From: Flavicella sediminum
GTDB taxonomy: Bacteria; Bacteroidota; Bacteroidia; Flavobacteriales; Flavobacteriaceae
Direction: 5' to 3'
NCBI RefSeq assembly: GCF_006381105.1
Contig: NZ_VDET01000018.1
Span: forward strand, 62,001 to 126,000
Length of the DNA stretch: 64,000 bases
Part shown: positions 1-8,118 of the stretch, one piece after another
Position numbering within the stretch: position 1 is the first letter of the stretch
Layout of the letters: every line of letters begins with the position of its first letter
The notes under the pieces: generated by a model
What the model saw: only the letters and a program-made list of their open reading frames with translations
What the model was told of the DNA's origin: nothing
Databases searched by the model: none
Translations under genes and position numbers: made by a program

Positions 1-154
1 GATATGATTGCTTGATTTTCAACTTTCCATTGAGTCGGATATACGGAGAATAAAAAGTATCAATTCCACCAAAATAATGTTGAAAAGCATTGCGAAATCT
101 GAAATCGGTAAAACCTTGTAAGGGTGATGAAAGGAGAGTAGTTGCCATCTTCAT
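1..154 (-). CDS. tRNA-dihydrouridine synthase, N-terminal part (cut by window edge)
   Basis: Reading the minus strand from an ATG at 154 gives about 51 open codons running off the left edge. The start of the protein contains SSPLQGFTDFRFRN and then YSPYIRLNG, which matches the opening of the Dus TIM barrel (FMN-binding start and the first conserved blocks). Dus enzymes reduce specific uridines in tRNA using FMN and NADPH. A second ATG two codons in (148) could also be the start. A TATCTTTG box lies just upstream. Only the N-terminus is visible, so the Dus subfamily cannot be told. Confidence 0.75.
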   Translation of the reverse strand, partial: MKMATTLLSSPLQGFTDFRFRNAFQHYFGGIDTFYSPYIRLNGKLKIKQSY

Positions 155-165
155 AATTAATAAGA

Positions 166-173
166 CAAAGATA
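166..173 (-). promoter_or_regulatory. -7 promoter box for the Dus gene
   Basis: The minus strand reads TATCTTTG, a perfect fit to the Flavobacterium -7 consensus TAnnTTTG, 11 bp before the ATG at 154. No convincing TTG -33 element was seen at the usual spacing, so the 5' leader would be very short. Confidence 0.5.
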
Positions 174-203
174 GGTCAATTGAAGGTATGTTTATATATT
201 GTT

Positions 204-269
204 GTTGGTATTTGATTTTTCGTAAAGCAAATTAGCACTTAAATATTACTTTTTATCCCAAATACCAAC
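204..269. repeat. 11-bp perfect inverted repeat in intergenic region
   Basis: GTTGGTATTTG at 204-214 and its exact reverse complement CAAATACCAAC at 259-269 enclose 44 bp of AT-rich DNA. It lies between the end of the secreted hydrolase-like gene and the Dus promoter, both on the minus strand. It lacks a U-tract typical of a terminator. It may be a repeat-element boundary or a large RNA stem. Confidence 0.5.
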
Positions 270-302
270 GTTTTATTTTTAGAAACTTTTAATTAAAAGC
301 TG

Positions 303-1172
303 TTAAATTTTGTTACCTAAAAACTTTTGAAACTTTTTAGGATTGCAATCTTCATCGCCAATAAGCAAATAATAGATCATTCCAGCATCTGAAATGTCTG
401 CTCTTTTTTCATTGTGTTTTTTCATACAAGTCCATATCCAAGCTATGTCTTTATTTTTATGATTTTTTAGCCAATTCCATACACTCCAATCCTGATTAGA
501 ACTTAAACCTTCGTTTGGATTGTTTTTATTGTTTTGGTCTTTTATGCGTTTGAATATCAGTCGATTTTCACTTAATTCGAGAACATCGTCTATAGTGTGA
601 TGCTCAGGTCTTCTTAAATGATGATCGTTATAATGGCTATGTGAAATGACATATACGTTCAACAGAGCAGTTTCATTACCTTCTTCAATAACCAGCTGTA
701 TTGCTTGGTATAAGAATTCGGAAGGTCCCATATTGATAAAATATAATGGGTCCATTGGTGTGGATTTTTCTATTTCGTGCTTGAGGTGTTTTATGGCTTC
801 TTTTTTATGAGTTCCTACATCGAAGAAATTATTCTTATCAAAATTCCATCTTTTAATGGATCCATCAACTCCTTCTTTCATGTAATTTCTTACTGTAGTG
901 TGAGGAGGAGATGGCGTGAAATTATTGTACGAAAAGTGAACTAATTTTTCTTGAAGCTTTTGTTTAGCTAAAATAGCCAAAGCTGCAGGAGTAGCTCCCC
1001 AGTCATCAGGGTCAGCGTAGTTATATCTTCCCTTGTATTCTAAGTCCGGTTGTGCATTCCCATCTGCGCTACAAGCAATTCTATGATTGTTGTATTTCAA
1101 GGCTTGTGCATTTGATAGTTTTGGAATAATCATCAAAAGTACAATGATGAATTGACAGCTTATTTTGTTCAT
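303..1172 (-). CDS. secreted protein, nucleoside-hydrolase-like (tentative)
   Basis: A 289-residue protein with a clear signal peptide (residues 1-22, ending SNAQA). Soon after, the mature part has an acidic stretch with ADPDDWGATPAALAIL, which resembles the metal-binding N-terminal DxDxxxDD loop of nucleoside hydrolase and DUF1593-type proteins. A later block, FINMGPSEFLYQAI, fits the core strand/loop of that fold. Substrate is unknown. It lies 12 bp after a carbohydrate-binding-like lipoprotein gene on the same strand, so the two are probably co-transcribed and may act on a polysaccharide or nucleoside outside the cytoplasm. Assignment rests on motif resemblance only. Confidence 0.55.
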   Translation of the reverse strand: MNKISCQFIIVLLMIIPKLSNAQALKYNNHRIACSADGNAQPDLEYKGRYNYADPDDWGATPAALAILAKQKLQEKLVHFSYNNFTPSPPHTTVRNYMKEGVDGSIKRWNFDKNNFFDVGTHKKEAIKHLKHEIEKSTPMDPLYFINMGPSEFLYQAIQLVIEEGNETALLNVYVISHSHYNDHHLRRPEHHTIDDVLELSENRLIFKRIKDQNNKNNPNEGLSSNQDWSVWNWLKNHKNKDIAWIWTCMKKHNEKRADISDAGMIYYLLIGDEDCNPKKFQKFLGNKI

Positions 1173-1184
1173 GTTTTTGTTTTT

Positions 1185-1919
1185 TTATTCGCAGCTAATG
1201 GTTTCTGTTCGGGATTTAGATTTTTCCATGGCTACCTCATTGGTCATGCCTTTTGATAAGACAATTTTATCTAACTGGAAAAACTCTGATCTCGCACAAA
1301 TTTTTAATGAATACTCTCCTGCAGCAGGAAATTCAACATTGTACCACGAACTCGCTTTTGGATTGTGTAAATCTAAAACACCTCCATAGGCAAAGTCACC
1401 TTTTCCTCGGCTGACAAACTTTTCATACTGTTCTAATACTACCGATTGGTCATTTACCCAGGCCCTACCATAGTTGTTAGGAAAATAAATCCAAACATCA
1501 TTAGATTTATCACCTTCTGCCTCATCGGGTTGTCTCATATACCATTTTACAAGATATTTCGAAGCTCCGTTAATTGTGAATTTTATGGAAATTTCATGCG
1601 TAAGATTTTGACTGTTGTAACTATTGCTTCCGTAGTATTCAATATATTTTCCTCCAGAAGCTTTTTCATCTTCAACAACGCGCCATTTTCCTTTTAAATC
1701 GAAACTTTCAGCTTCTAATATTAGTAAGCCGTCTTTTTCAACGATTTTACAAACTTCAGCTTCTTCGCTTTGTGTTTCTTCTTCATTTTCTGTTTCCTCT
1801 ATGTTTTCCATTTCAATTTTTGATTGTTCTTTGGAACAAGAATTAAATAAAAAAGCAGTTATGACAAATAAAGATAAAATAGAAGCGTGGAACCGATTCG
1901 TAGAAATTGTGTTTTTCAT
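1185..1919 (-). CDS. lipoprotein with carbohydrate-binding-module-like domain
   Basis: About 244 residues if translation starts at MKNTIS (1919), which puts the lipobox (FLFNSC) at normal distance; a start at 1949 would add ten polar residues. After the lipid-attachment Cys comes an acidic Glu-rich linker, then a domain opening LLILEAESFDLKG with later YLVKWYMRQPDE and FQLDKIVLSKG. This layout (LEAESF at the start, LDKIVL at the end) is usual for beta-sandwich sugar-binding domains of CBM6-like type found with flavobacterial polysaccharide-degrading enzymes. No catalytic domain is present. It is probably a surface lipoprotein that binds glycans for its downstream neighbour. Confidence 0.6.
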   Translation of the reverse strand: MKNTISTNRFHASILSLFVITAFLFNSCSKEQSKIEMENIEETENEEETQSEEAEVCKIVEKDGLLILEAESFDLKGKWRVVEDEKASGGKYIEYYGSNSYNSQNLTHEISIKFTINGASKYLVKWYMRQPDEAEGDKSNDVWIYFPNNYGRAWVNDQSVVLEQYEKFVSRGKGDFAYGGVLDLHNPKASSWYNVEFPAAGEYSLKICARSEFFQLDKIVLSKGMTNEVAMEKSKSRTETISCE

Positions 1920-2099
1920 GTGTTTAGTTTTTTTATAAAATTTGAACAATTTAAATACCGCTGTTCTGAACAGATATTAAATTGTGTACTTGTTTTTTCA
2001 AAATTGCATTTTTAAAGACGAAATAAGGCGGTTTACGACTTTACAATAACTTTACAATTGCCGTAAATGCCCTTGTTTTGCTTAGCAGTAAGATGGTAA

Positions 2100-3707
2100 A
2101 TGAATTTAAAGATGTACATTTCCAATATGAAACGGATTTTTTATTTAGTAGTTTTTTCAATTTTGTTTTTAGGGCCATTTTATGGTATTTCAAAAAACAT
2201 TTCATTCAAAAATCACTCCTTATTTGTAGCCGATTTATTGAAAATAGAAGGTGTACAGTCAAGTTTTTTCAAAGAAAAATCAAAGGACACGCTTATATTA
2301 ATTAAAGAACATTTAGAAAATGCTGATCAACATAAGAATAATAGTTTGTATGCTGTGGCCTACGAGCATTTATGGAAAGCAATGCTGTTAGCAAATACAA
2401 TAAACGCTACTGATAAATTGGTTGCTATACATAGTGAGTTAGGAATGCTATATGGTATTTATGGTCAAGAAAAGGAAGCGATTGAACACAAAAAAAAATC
2501 TTTGTTTTATGCTAAATTAAGTGAACAGCCTATTAAAAAAAGAGAGAATGGCTTGTTAAAAGCGTATTACAATTTAGCCGTGCAATATCGCAAAGCTAAA
2601 AATTACGATCAGGCATTGGTTTATTTAGATTCTTGCTCCTATACCGAAAACAAAAACAGAGCAATATTTAGAGAGAATGCCTATGTACAAGCAGAGAAAG
2701 GAAATATAGCTTTACAAAAAATGGAGTTGGCCAAGGCTGAAATTCTTTTGTTAAGTTCAAAAAAGTTGTTAGAGCATAAAAACAAACATTATTTGGTTGT
2801 GGTTTATTCTTTTTTAGGTGACTTGTATATCGCTAAAAAAGATTTGGAAAAAGCTATTTATTATTATGAAAAAAGCTTGACGAGTATGTTTGACTTTAAA
2901 TCGCATACGGATTTAAAATCGGATGTTTTTAAAAAAATATCAATGGCCTATAAGGAACAAAAACAACTAGACAAGGCTTATCAGTATTTAGAGGCTTCTA
3001 CAAAAATTGCGGATAGTTTGTTCAGCATGCGAAGTCAAAACAACAGTAGGTTATTCGAAATTAAAAACAGCTATAAAGAGGCTGTAGTTGAAAAGGATAA
3101 AAAAATACGACAACAGGAGAATGTACTTGTCAATAAAAAGAAAATTCAAACACGATTAATTTTTGGGATTATCATTATTTTTTGCGTGTTTTTTCTATGG
3201 ATATTTGTTTCTTCTTACAAAGAAAAACTTCGTAAGCTAAAGACTGAACAAGAGAAATCGGCACTGAAGATAAAACACAATCAGGAAAAATTAGCCATCG
3301 TTTTGGAAACAAAAAGTAAAGAACTTACGGTGTCGGCATTGCAATTAATAGATAAAGATAAAAACATAGATAAGTTGTTAAAAGCTTTAAAACTTAGTGC
3401 CCCAAAAACGTATGGAAAGGTAAAGCGAGAAATTGTAAATGGAAATAAAGGTTTGTGGGAAACTTTTAATTTGCGGTTTACAGAAGTAAACAGCGATTTT
3501 TACGTGCGTTTAAGAGCGCGACACGCAACACTTACCCCAACGGAACAAAAACATTGCGCCTTAATGAAACTAAAATTTGATAGCAAAGAAATGGCTAGAT
3601 TGTTACATATATCCATAAGCAGTGTGCATATGTCTAGGCATCGTATTAGAAAAAAAATAGGCCTACAAAGAAATGAAGATTTAAGTAATTATATTGATAC
3701 GATTTAG
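2100..3707 (+). CDS. TPR-transmembrane-HTH transcriptional regulator
   Basis: A 535-residue protein with the three-part plan common in Bacteroidota: a membrane/signal segment near the N-terminus, TPR-like helical repeats (about 70-330; pairs such as YAVAYEHLWKAM and AIYYYEKSL), one strong transmembrane helix (about 352-370, LIFGIIIIFCVFFLWIF), a coiled coil, and a LuxR-like helix-turn-helix at the end (LTPTEQKHCALMKL, then SSVHMSRHRIRKKIG). The TPR part would be periplasmic and the HTH cytoplasmic. Starts at 2100 or 2127 (MKRIFYL) are both possible. No neighbouring target is obvious; the flanking genes run the other way. Confidence 0.75.
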   Translation: MNLKMYISNMKRIFYLVVFSILFLGPFYGISKNISFKNHSLFVADLLKIEGVQSSFFKEKSKDTLILIKEHLENADQHKNNSLYAVAYEHLWKAMLLANTINATDKLVAIHSELGMLYGIYGQEKEAIEHKKKSLFYAKLSEQPIKKRENGLLKAYYNLAVQYRKAKNYDQALVYLDSCSYTENKNRAIFRENAYVQAEKGNIALQKMELAKAEILLLSSKKLLEHKNKHYLVVVYSFLGDLYIAKKDLEKAIYYYEKSLTSMFDFKSHTDLKSDVFKKISMAYKEQKQLDKAYQYLEASTKIADSLFSMRSQNNSRLFEIKNSYKEAVVEKDKKIRQQENVLVNKKKIQTRLIFGIIIIFCVFFLWIFVSSYKEKLRKLKTEQEKSALKIKHNQEKLAIVLETKSKELTVSALQLIDKDKNIDKLLKALKLSAPKTYGKVKREIVNGNKGLWETFNLRFTEVNSDFYVRLRARHATLTPTEQKHCALMKLKFDSKEMARLLHISISSVHMSRHRIRKKIGLQRNEDLSNYIDTI

Positions 3708-3740
3708 TGTGTTCTCTATGAAATTTAATGAATGTTTTTT

Positions 3741-3754
3741 ATCCAACATCCAAC
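3741..3754. repeat. 7-bp tandem repeat, two copies
   Basis: ATCCAAC occurs twice in a row between two convergent genes. On its own it is unremarkable; it is listed because three longer heptamer tandems occur at the 3' ends of other genes in this window. Confidence 0.4.
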
Positions 3755-3761
3755 ATTTTAC

Positions 3762-4628
3762 TTATTCTTTGGCTCCATGACTTTTAGCCGTTTCAATCCA
3801 GTGTTCAGAAATAGCTTTTGGATCTGCTCCCAAGGCCTTTGATAAATGCAAAGCCAAGCCTATTAGAAGTATTGAAGCCTCTCTGACTTCTTGAAAAGTA
3901 GCCACAGCTCCAAATTTTTCTTGGGCTTTTGCTAGAAGTAATTCATTGTGTTTATGAGCAAATAAAACAGGATCTTCAATGGTTGAATCTATATTAGGTA
4001 GCATCAACGTGTCTATCCATTCATTACCTATTCTTTCGGCTAATACTTCAGGAAGTTCATTCCCCATTGCTCTCCACTGACTAAGGGTTTCTGTGTCGCC
4101 AGATTCTGACAAACCGGATTCTAATAACAATTCGAAACCGATATCTGCTATGTTTTGCATGATCGTTAAATAGGCATCTTGTGCTTTTTCAAAAGGTTCG
4201 GCACCCTGGCCTTTAAGATAAGCACCGACCGTTAATTTGGGTAATTCTAAAACTTCAGCGCAGTCGGTTAAACAAGGAAATTTGGCTCCTTGGTAAATGT
4301 ATTGTGCTTTTTCAAATTGTATTTGCCGACCTAAAGGATACAAACGGCAAGCTAAAGGGCGACCGAGATGCACACTACACCCCATATGGTCTATATATTG
4401 ACTGCAAGCATTTTGTCCTTTGTTGTCTTGTTTTCCATCAAAGCGTAAACGTATACCTCCAAACTCGCAATATTGATCGCGAAATTCTCTGGCAGTAATT
4501 TTTTTCTCTTTGCTAAAACTTAACAATTCCCATGGGTTTAACATTACTGCTTTACCAAAACAACAAGTTCCAGCACGAGAGCAGGTTAGTGGTAATATAC
4601 TGTCAGAATTTAGTTGGGTTGTTTGCAT
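3762..4628 (-). CDS. YkgJ-type cysteine cluster protein
   Basis: A 288-residue protein with the cysteine pattern of the YkgJ/CxxCxxCC family: CSRAGTCCFGKAV near residues 16-28, then C75, C84 (MGCSVHLGRPLACRLYPLG) and a later Cys pair. Families of this type bind zinc or an iron-sulfur cluster; their reactions are mostly unknown. The C-terminal half is helical and unrelated to any domain I recognise. It is a single gene with its own upstream gap of about 90 bp. Confidence 0.7.
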   Translation of the reverse strand: MQTTQLNSDSILPLTCSRAGTCCFGKAVMLNPWELLSFSKEKKITAREFRDQYCEFGGIRLRFDGKQDNKGQNACSQYIDHMGCSVHLGRPLACRLYPLGRQIQFEKAQYIYQGAKFPCLTDCAEVLELPKLTVGAYLKGQGAEPFEKAQDAYLTIMQNIADIGFELLLESGLSESGDTETLSQWRAMGNELPEVLAERIGNEWIDTLMLPNIDSTIEDPVLFAHKHNELLLAKAQEKFGAVATFQEVREASILLIGLALHLSKALGADPKAISEHWIETAKSHGAKE

Positions 4629-4721
4629 GTGTTACTTGATTTAGGGAATGTAATTTTATACTAGAACCCTAAGTTCGTCGAAGGGAGGAAGTAAAAATAG
4701 GAATTATTTACAGGTGAAGGT

Positions 4722-5090
4722 TTAGGAATTTTCCTTTTCTGCTATCTCATCAAGCATTTCCAAATAAATGTCTTCTACATGTTCTCTTGCCCAAGTCATT
4801 CTTCTTAAAAAGCCAAGACTCGATTTCATGGTTGGATTGTTTTTAAAACAGCGAATGTTTACGCGCTCTCCTAAATATTCCCAACCATAATACGCTACAA
4901 GTCGCTCTAATACCTGTACTAGTTTTACTCCGTGAAAAGGATTGTTTAATTCTTCTTCCGTAGCCTGTCTTCTTTTTTTTCTTGTTGGGTTGGCAGCATT
5001 CAAGGCATCATTACTCAGTGGTTCAAGTGCAGATTTAGAAACTTGTTCAGATGCGTTCTGATGATCAGTCGACTCGTTTTTTATATCCAT
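4722..5090 (-). CDS. VF530-type (DUF2132) DNA-binding family protein
   Basis: The start at MDIKN (5090) is preferred over an upstream ATG at 5141; it gives 122 residues. A polar N-terminal tail is followed by a compact domain beginning NPFHGVKLVQVLERLVAYYGW and containing FKNNPTMKSSLGFLRRM, the signature of the VF530/DUF2132 family (SLKFLRKTPWAR-like end). VF530 was described as a small DNA-binding fold. It is the last gene of the alginate operon strand order, 125 bp beyond the SDR gene, so co-transcription is possible but its role there is unclear. Confidence 0.75.
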   Translation of the reverse strand: MDIKNESTDHQNASEQVSKSALEPLSNDALNAANPTRKKRRQATEEELNNPFHGVKLVQVLERLVAYYGWEYLGERVNIRCFKNNPTMKSSLGFLRRMTWAREHVEDIYLEMLDEIAEKENS

Positions 5091-5214
5091 TTTGATATGT
5101 TTTATAGCGTGTTCAAATGTACTAAAATTTGCAGGAAGCAATTGCTTTGAACGAGCCGACTGATTTTAATTCAATACCGATGATTTACTATGCTTTATAA
5201 TTCAGTAAAAGAAA

Positions 5215-5982
5215 TTACATATTGTATACTCCACCATTAATATCAAGCGTAGCACCGGTAATAAATCCGTCATATTCTGAAGCCAGATATAAAACGGCTC
5301 TGGCCACGTCATCAGCATTTCCTGCTCTTTGTATAGGAATACCGGCCGTAGTAGCTGCTGCGGATTCTTTAGTAGTGTGTGTATTGTGAAACGAGGTTCC
5401 TAAGATCAGACCAGGAGCAACCGCATTGACTCGTGTTCCTTGTGGACCTAATTCAGCAGATAAAGCTCTTGTAAAAGTTAAAATGGCTCCTTTACTGGTA
5501 GAATAAACTAACGATCCTGGATGTCCGCCTTTTCGCCCTGCAAGCGATGCCAAATTAACAATACTACTGTTTTTATTTTTGGCTAGGTGAGGAGCTGCCG
5601 TACGTGTTACAAACATCATGGATGTCATGTTTATATCCATTACTTTGTGCCAAAATTCTGCGTCCATTTCGCTTAGCATTCTTCTTGCTACAAGAGAACC
5701 TGCATTGTTGATGAGTATATCCAGTCCTCCTAAGGCTTCTATTGTTTTTTCAACCAGAGTAGTTGCATCGGCTTCTTTGGTTAAATCACCAGCGATAGCA
5801 AGTGCTTTTTGTCCTTTAGAAATTGCGTAGGCTACCAATTGATTTGCCGTATCTGCACTCGAAAAATAATGAATGGCAACATGGGCGCCACGATCAATAA
5901 AGTGTTTGGTAATGGCTTCTCCAATTCCTTGAGCTCCTGCGGTTATAAGAACATTTTTTCCTGTTAGTTTATTTGAATTCAT
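5215..5982 (-). CDS. short-chain dehydrogenase/reductase, probable uronate (DEH) reductase
   Basis: A 255-residue classical SDR: NAD(P)-binding ITAGAQGIGEAI (residues 13-24), NNAG motif (LDILINNAGS), catalytic Ser in IVNLASLAG and YSTSKGA, ending with the typical GATLDINGG. It lies 21 bp after a PL7 alginate lyase gene and in the same operon as a FadR-type regulator. From that context it may reduce 4-deoxy-L-erythro-5-hexoseulose uronate, the final product of alginate cleavage, to 2-keto-3-deoxygluconate, as known alginate-pathway SDRs do. The substrate itself cannot be read from the sequence. Confidence 0.75.
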   Translation of the reverse strand: MNSNKLTGKNVLITAGAQGIGEAITKHFIDRGAHVAIHYFSSADTANQLVAYAISKGQKALAIAGDLTKEADATTLVEKTIEALGGLDILINNAGSLVARRMLSEMDAEFWHKVMDINMTSMMFVTRTAAPHLAKNKNSSIVNLASLAGRKGGHPGSLVYSTSKGAILTFTRALSAELGPQGTRVNAVAPGLILGTSFHNTHTTKESAAATTAGIPIQRAGNADDVARAVLYLASEYDGFITGATLDINGGVYNM

Positions 5983-6003
5983 AAGTATTGTAAATTAATT
6001 TAT

Positions 6004-7119
6004 TTAATCGTTTTTTTCGAAATAACCTTTGTTTGACACGGCAGCATTACTTACCGAGATACTTGCGGTTTTAAACCATACTTCGGCATAATTTCCATCT
6101 TCGTATTGCTTTGGAATATCACCTCCATGGGTTTCAGCTCCAGAGCACCAGTTTTTATTTACTTCAGGAGATTTTCCATTTGTTTGGTTGTAAGCACCTA
6201 GTTTAAAGAAAAGACCTTCACCTGTATAAGCATTTTTACGCTCTACACCATCTTGGCCAATAGGAACAAACAATTTTTGTGTTTGCATTGGAATGTCGGC
6301 TTTGCTTGCGTACTCCGATACAATTAAGTTTTTTGTAAATGTTTTGGTTTCATGACCTTTACTAGAAAAGGTTAAATGCATTAGACCTTCTTTGACTTCA
6401 ATTTTATAACTGAATTCTTCGCCCAACTCAATTCCTTCTGTAGGTTCTTTAGGATAGGTGTTGGCCTCAGTTCCAACAAAAGAAAAATCGTTCCCCCAAA
6501 CAGCAGTTGAATAATCCCATCTAAAAGAATTGTCAGCACCAGCAGTATTAATTTCATAATGCCAAAAGACAGAACCCTTTGTGTGTCCTGGGAATTTCTT
6601 GTAGAATATTTTTAAAGGCTCGTTTTCATGGGCGTCAGCACTATGAATTTGACCTACAACAACGGCATGTGAAGCGGCAACACGAGCATCACCTGTAGCG
6701 GAAACGTTCATGACTTTTAAGGTAGCTGTCAGTTGATCATTGGCCGTTTTGGGATACCATTTTTTCGACTGGGCCAATTCAGTTCTTGTATTGTTAGAGG
6801 TTCCATGGGTGTCACCAGCATTTGGCGCTTTAAAAACAACCCAATTAGTTTTACCGTCATTTTCAGTGTAAAAGAACTTTTTATCTTCAAAATTAGTGGC
6901 AATCCCAGCGTTTGATCCATCTCCTAAAATTAATTTCCAATGATCGAAAAAAGGAATAACATCGCTAGCGTATACCTTTTCCTTCGCTTTCGTTGTATTT
7001 GTCTCCGTTGAAGGCTTGTTTTTTTTATTCTTACAGCTAGTTAAAACAAATAGGAGGCTTAGAATTAGCATGCTATTGGTAATAATTTTTTTAGAATTTA
7101 ATGTACATAGTTTTTTCAT
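6004..7119 (-). CDS. PL7 alginate lyase, lipoprotein
   Basis: A 371-residue protein with a lipoprotein signal (LLFVLTSC at about residue 29) and a PL7 beta-jelly-roll. The three PL7 hallmark blocks are visible in order: RTELAQ (arginine and glutamate of the cleft), VVVGQIHS (catalytic QIH) and, near the C-terminus, FFKLGAYNQ (catalytic tyrosine). It cleaves alginate by beta-elimination, probably at the cell surface. Its start lies 1 bp after the regulator's stop codon, and an SDR follows, so a regulator-lyase-reductase operon is clear. Endo or exo mode and M/G preference cannot be read here, although QIH is often linked to polyguluronate activity. Confidence 0.88.
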   Translation of the reverse strand: MKKLCTLNSKKIITNSMLILSLLFVLTSCKNKKNKPSTETNTTKAKEKVYASDVIPFFDHWKLILGDGSNAGIATNFEDKKFFYTENDGKTNWVVFKAPNAGDTHGTSNNTRTELAQSKKWYPKTANDQLTATLKVMNVSATGDARVAASHAVVVGQIHSADAHENEPLKIFYKKFPGHTKGSVFWHYEINTAGADNSFRWDYSTAVWGNDFSFVGTEANTYPKEPTEGIELGEEFSYKIEVKEGLMHLTFSSKGHETKTFTKNLIVSEYASKADIPMQTQKLFVPIGQDGVERKNAYTGEGLFFKLGAYNQTNGKSPEVNKNWCSGAETHGGDIPKQYEDGNYAEVWFKTASISVSNAAVSNKGYFEKND

Positions 7120-7120
7120 T

Positions 7121-7822
7121 TTAATTGATTGTTTTAATATAGTTTGATAATTTAAAGAAGTGTTGCTTCATCATTTTTGTGGCAAGTTCAGGGTCTTGCG
7201 CTTCTATGGCTAATAAAATAGCTTCGTGTTTTTTTATCTCGATATGTACTAGGTCACCTTCACAAACGGTAGCTCTTTCGTAAGTTTTTAAAATAGGAGG
7301 TATTAATAAAAGCATTAAGGAAACCATGGTGTTATTTTTACTCGCTTTAGCAATGGCTAAATGAAATAATAAATCTTCTTCTAAATAATCAGTTCCGAGC
7401 GTGATTTTATCTTTGAATGCATGCAAAGCACTTTTTATTTGTTGCAAATCACTTGCTGTTCTTCTTAAGGAAGCCAATCGAACCATCTCCAATTCTAAAG
7501 AAATTCTAGTTTCTACCAACTGATTAAAGGAAGGAGCTTCTAAGGCAATTAATTCATCAATAATTCCGTTAAAGGCATGTAAGCCAACAGACAAAAGTGT
7601 ACCACTTTGCGATATGGATTTTAAGACACCATAAAATTCTAATTTTCGTATGGCTTCACGAATATGATTTCTCTTGACATTAAATTTTTCTGACATTATT
7701 CTTTCTGAGGGGAGTTTATCACCACATTCCAAATTTTTAGCATTGATCAAATCTCTAATATTACAAATGATTGCATTTTGTAGGGTTCTATTGGAATTTT
7801 CATCTATTAAACTTATTTTCAT
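7121..7822 (-). CDS. GntR-family (FadR/FCD type) transcriptional regulator
   Basis: A 233-residue regulator. The N-terminal winged helix carries the GntR signature (GDKLPSERIMSEKFNVKRNH then IREAIRKLE, residues about 38-63). The all-helical C-terminal FCD ligand domain (about 95-225) shows the metal/ligand pattern EEDLLFHLAIAKASKN and HIEIKKHEAILLAIE. It is first in an operon with alginate lyase and an SDR and so probably senses an alginate breakdown product and controls its own operon. A -7 box and an inverted repeat lie upstream. Confidence 0.85.
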   Translation of the reverse strand: MKISLIDENSNRTLQNAIICNIRDLINAKNLECGDKLPSERIMSEKFNVKRNHIREAIRKLEFYGVLKSISQSGTLLSVGLHAFNGIIDELIALEAPSFNQLVETRISLELEMVRLASLRRTASDLQQIKSALHAFKDKITLGTDYLEEDLLFHLAIAKASKNNTMVSLMLLLIPPILKTYERATVCEGDLVHIEIKKHEAILLAIEAQDPELATKMMKQHFFKLSNYIKTIN

Positions 7823-7842
7823 GAGTATTCACAGTTTTCTAT

Positions 7843-7877
7843 TGGTTATTCTGTTTAGTGTTTTAATTGGATAACCA
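7843..7877. promoter_or_regulatory. candidate operator: inverted TGGTTAT/ATAACCA
   Basis: TGGTTAT at 7843-7849 and ATAACCA at 7871-7877 are exact reverse complements, lying between the -7 box and the start of the FadR-type regulator. The second half-site sits in TTGGATAACCAG, loosely like the TGGTnnnACCA sites of FCD-type GntR proteins. The position suits autorepression. This is inference from position and symmetry. Confidence 0.35.
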
Positions 7878-7888
7878 GATTGGGCACC

Positions 7889-7896
7889 CAAATATA
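7889..7896 (-). promoter_or_regulatory. -7 promoter box of the alginate operon
   Basis: The minus strand reads TATATTTG, a perfect TAnnTTTG box 66 bp before the regulator start at 7822. No TTG at the expected -33 spacing was found, so the promoter may depend on an activator or use a weak -33. Confidence 0.5.
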
Positions 7897-8118
7897 AGTG
7901 TTTTATTTTTAATAATAATTTGAAAATGCGGTAATTATGGTTTTTTGTTGAAAACAACTATTCAAAATAAAAAGAGGAAGTAGGTATAAAAGTACTATTG
8001 GATAGGGCAAATACACGGGTTTCGATGCGTGAAAAATCAGACATAAGAAAGCCCAATGATTCTTGAAAAAGTTCATTGAGCTCGTAGTGTTAAGTACTAC
8101 TTATTTTAGATAATTGTG

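Noticed and set aside
1165-1389. Plus-strand frame over the end of the lipoprotein gene
   Set aside because: It lies opposite a well-supported lipoprotein gene with CBM-like motifs, and its peptide has no family features.
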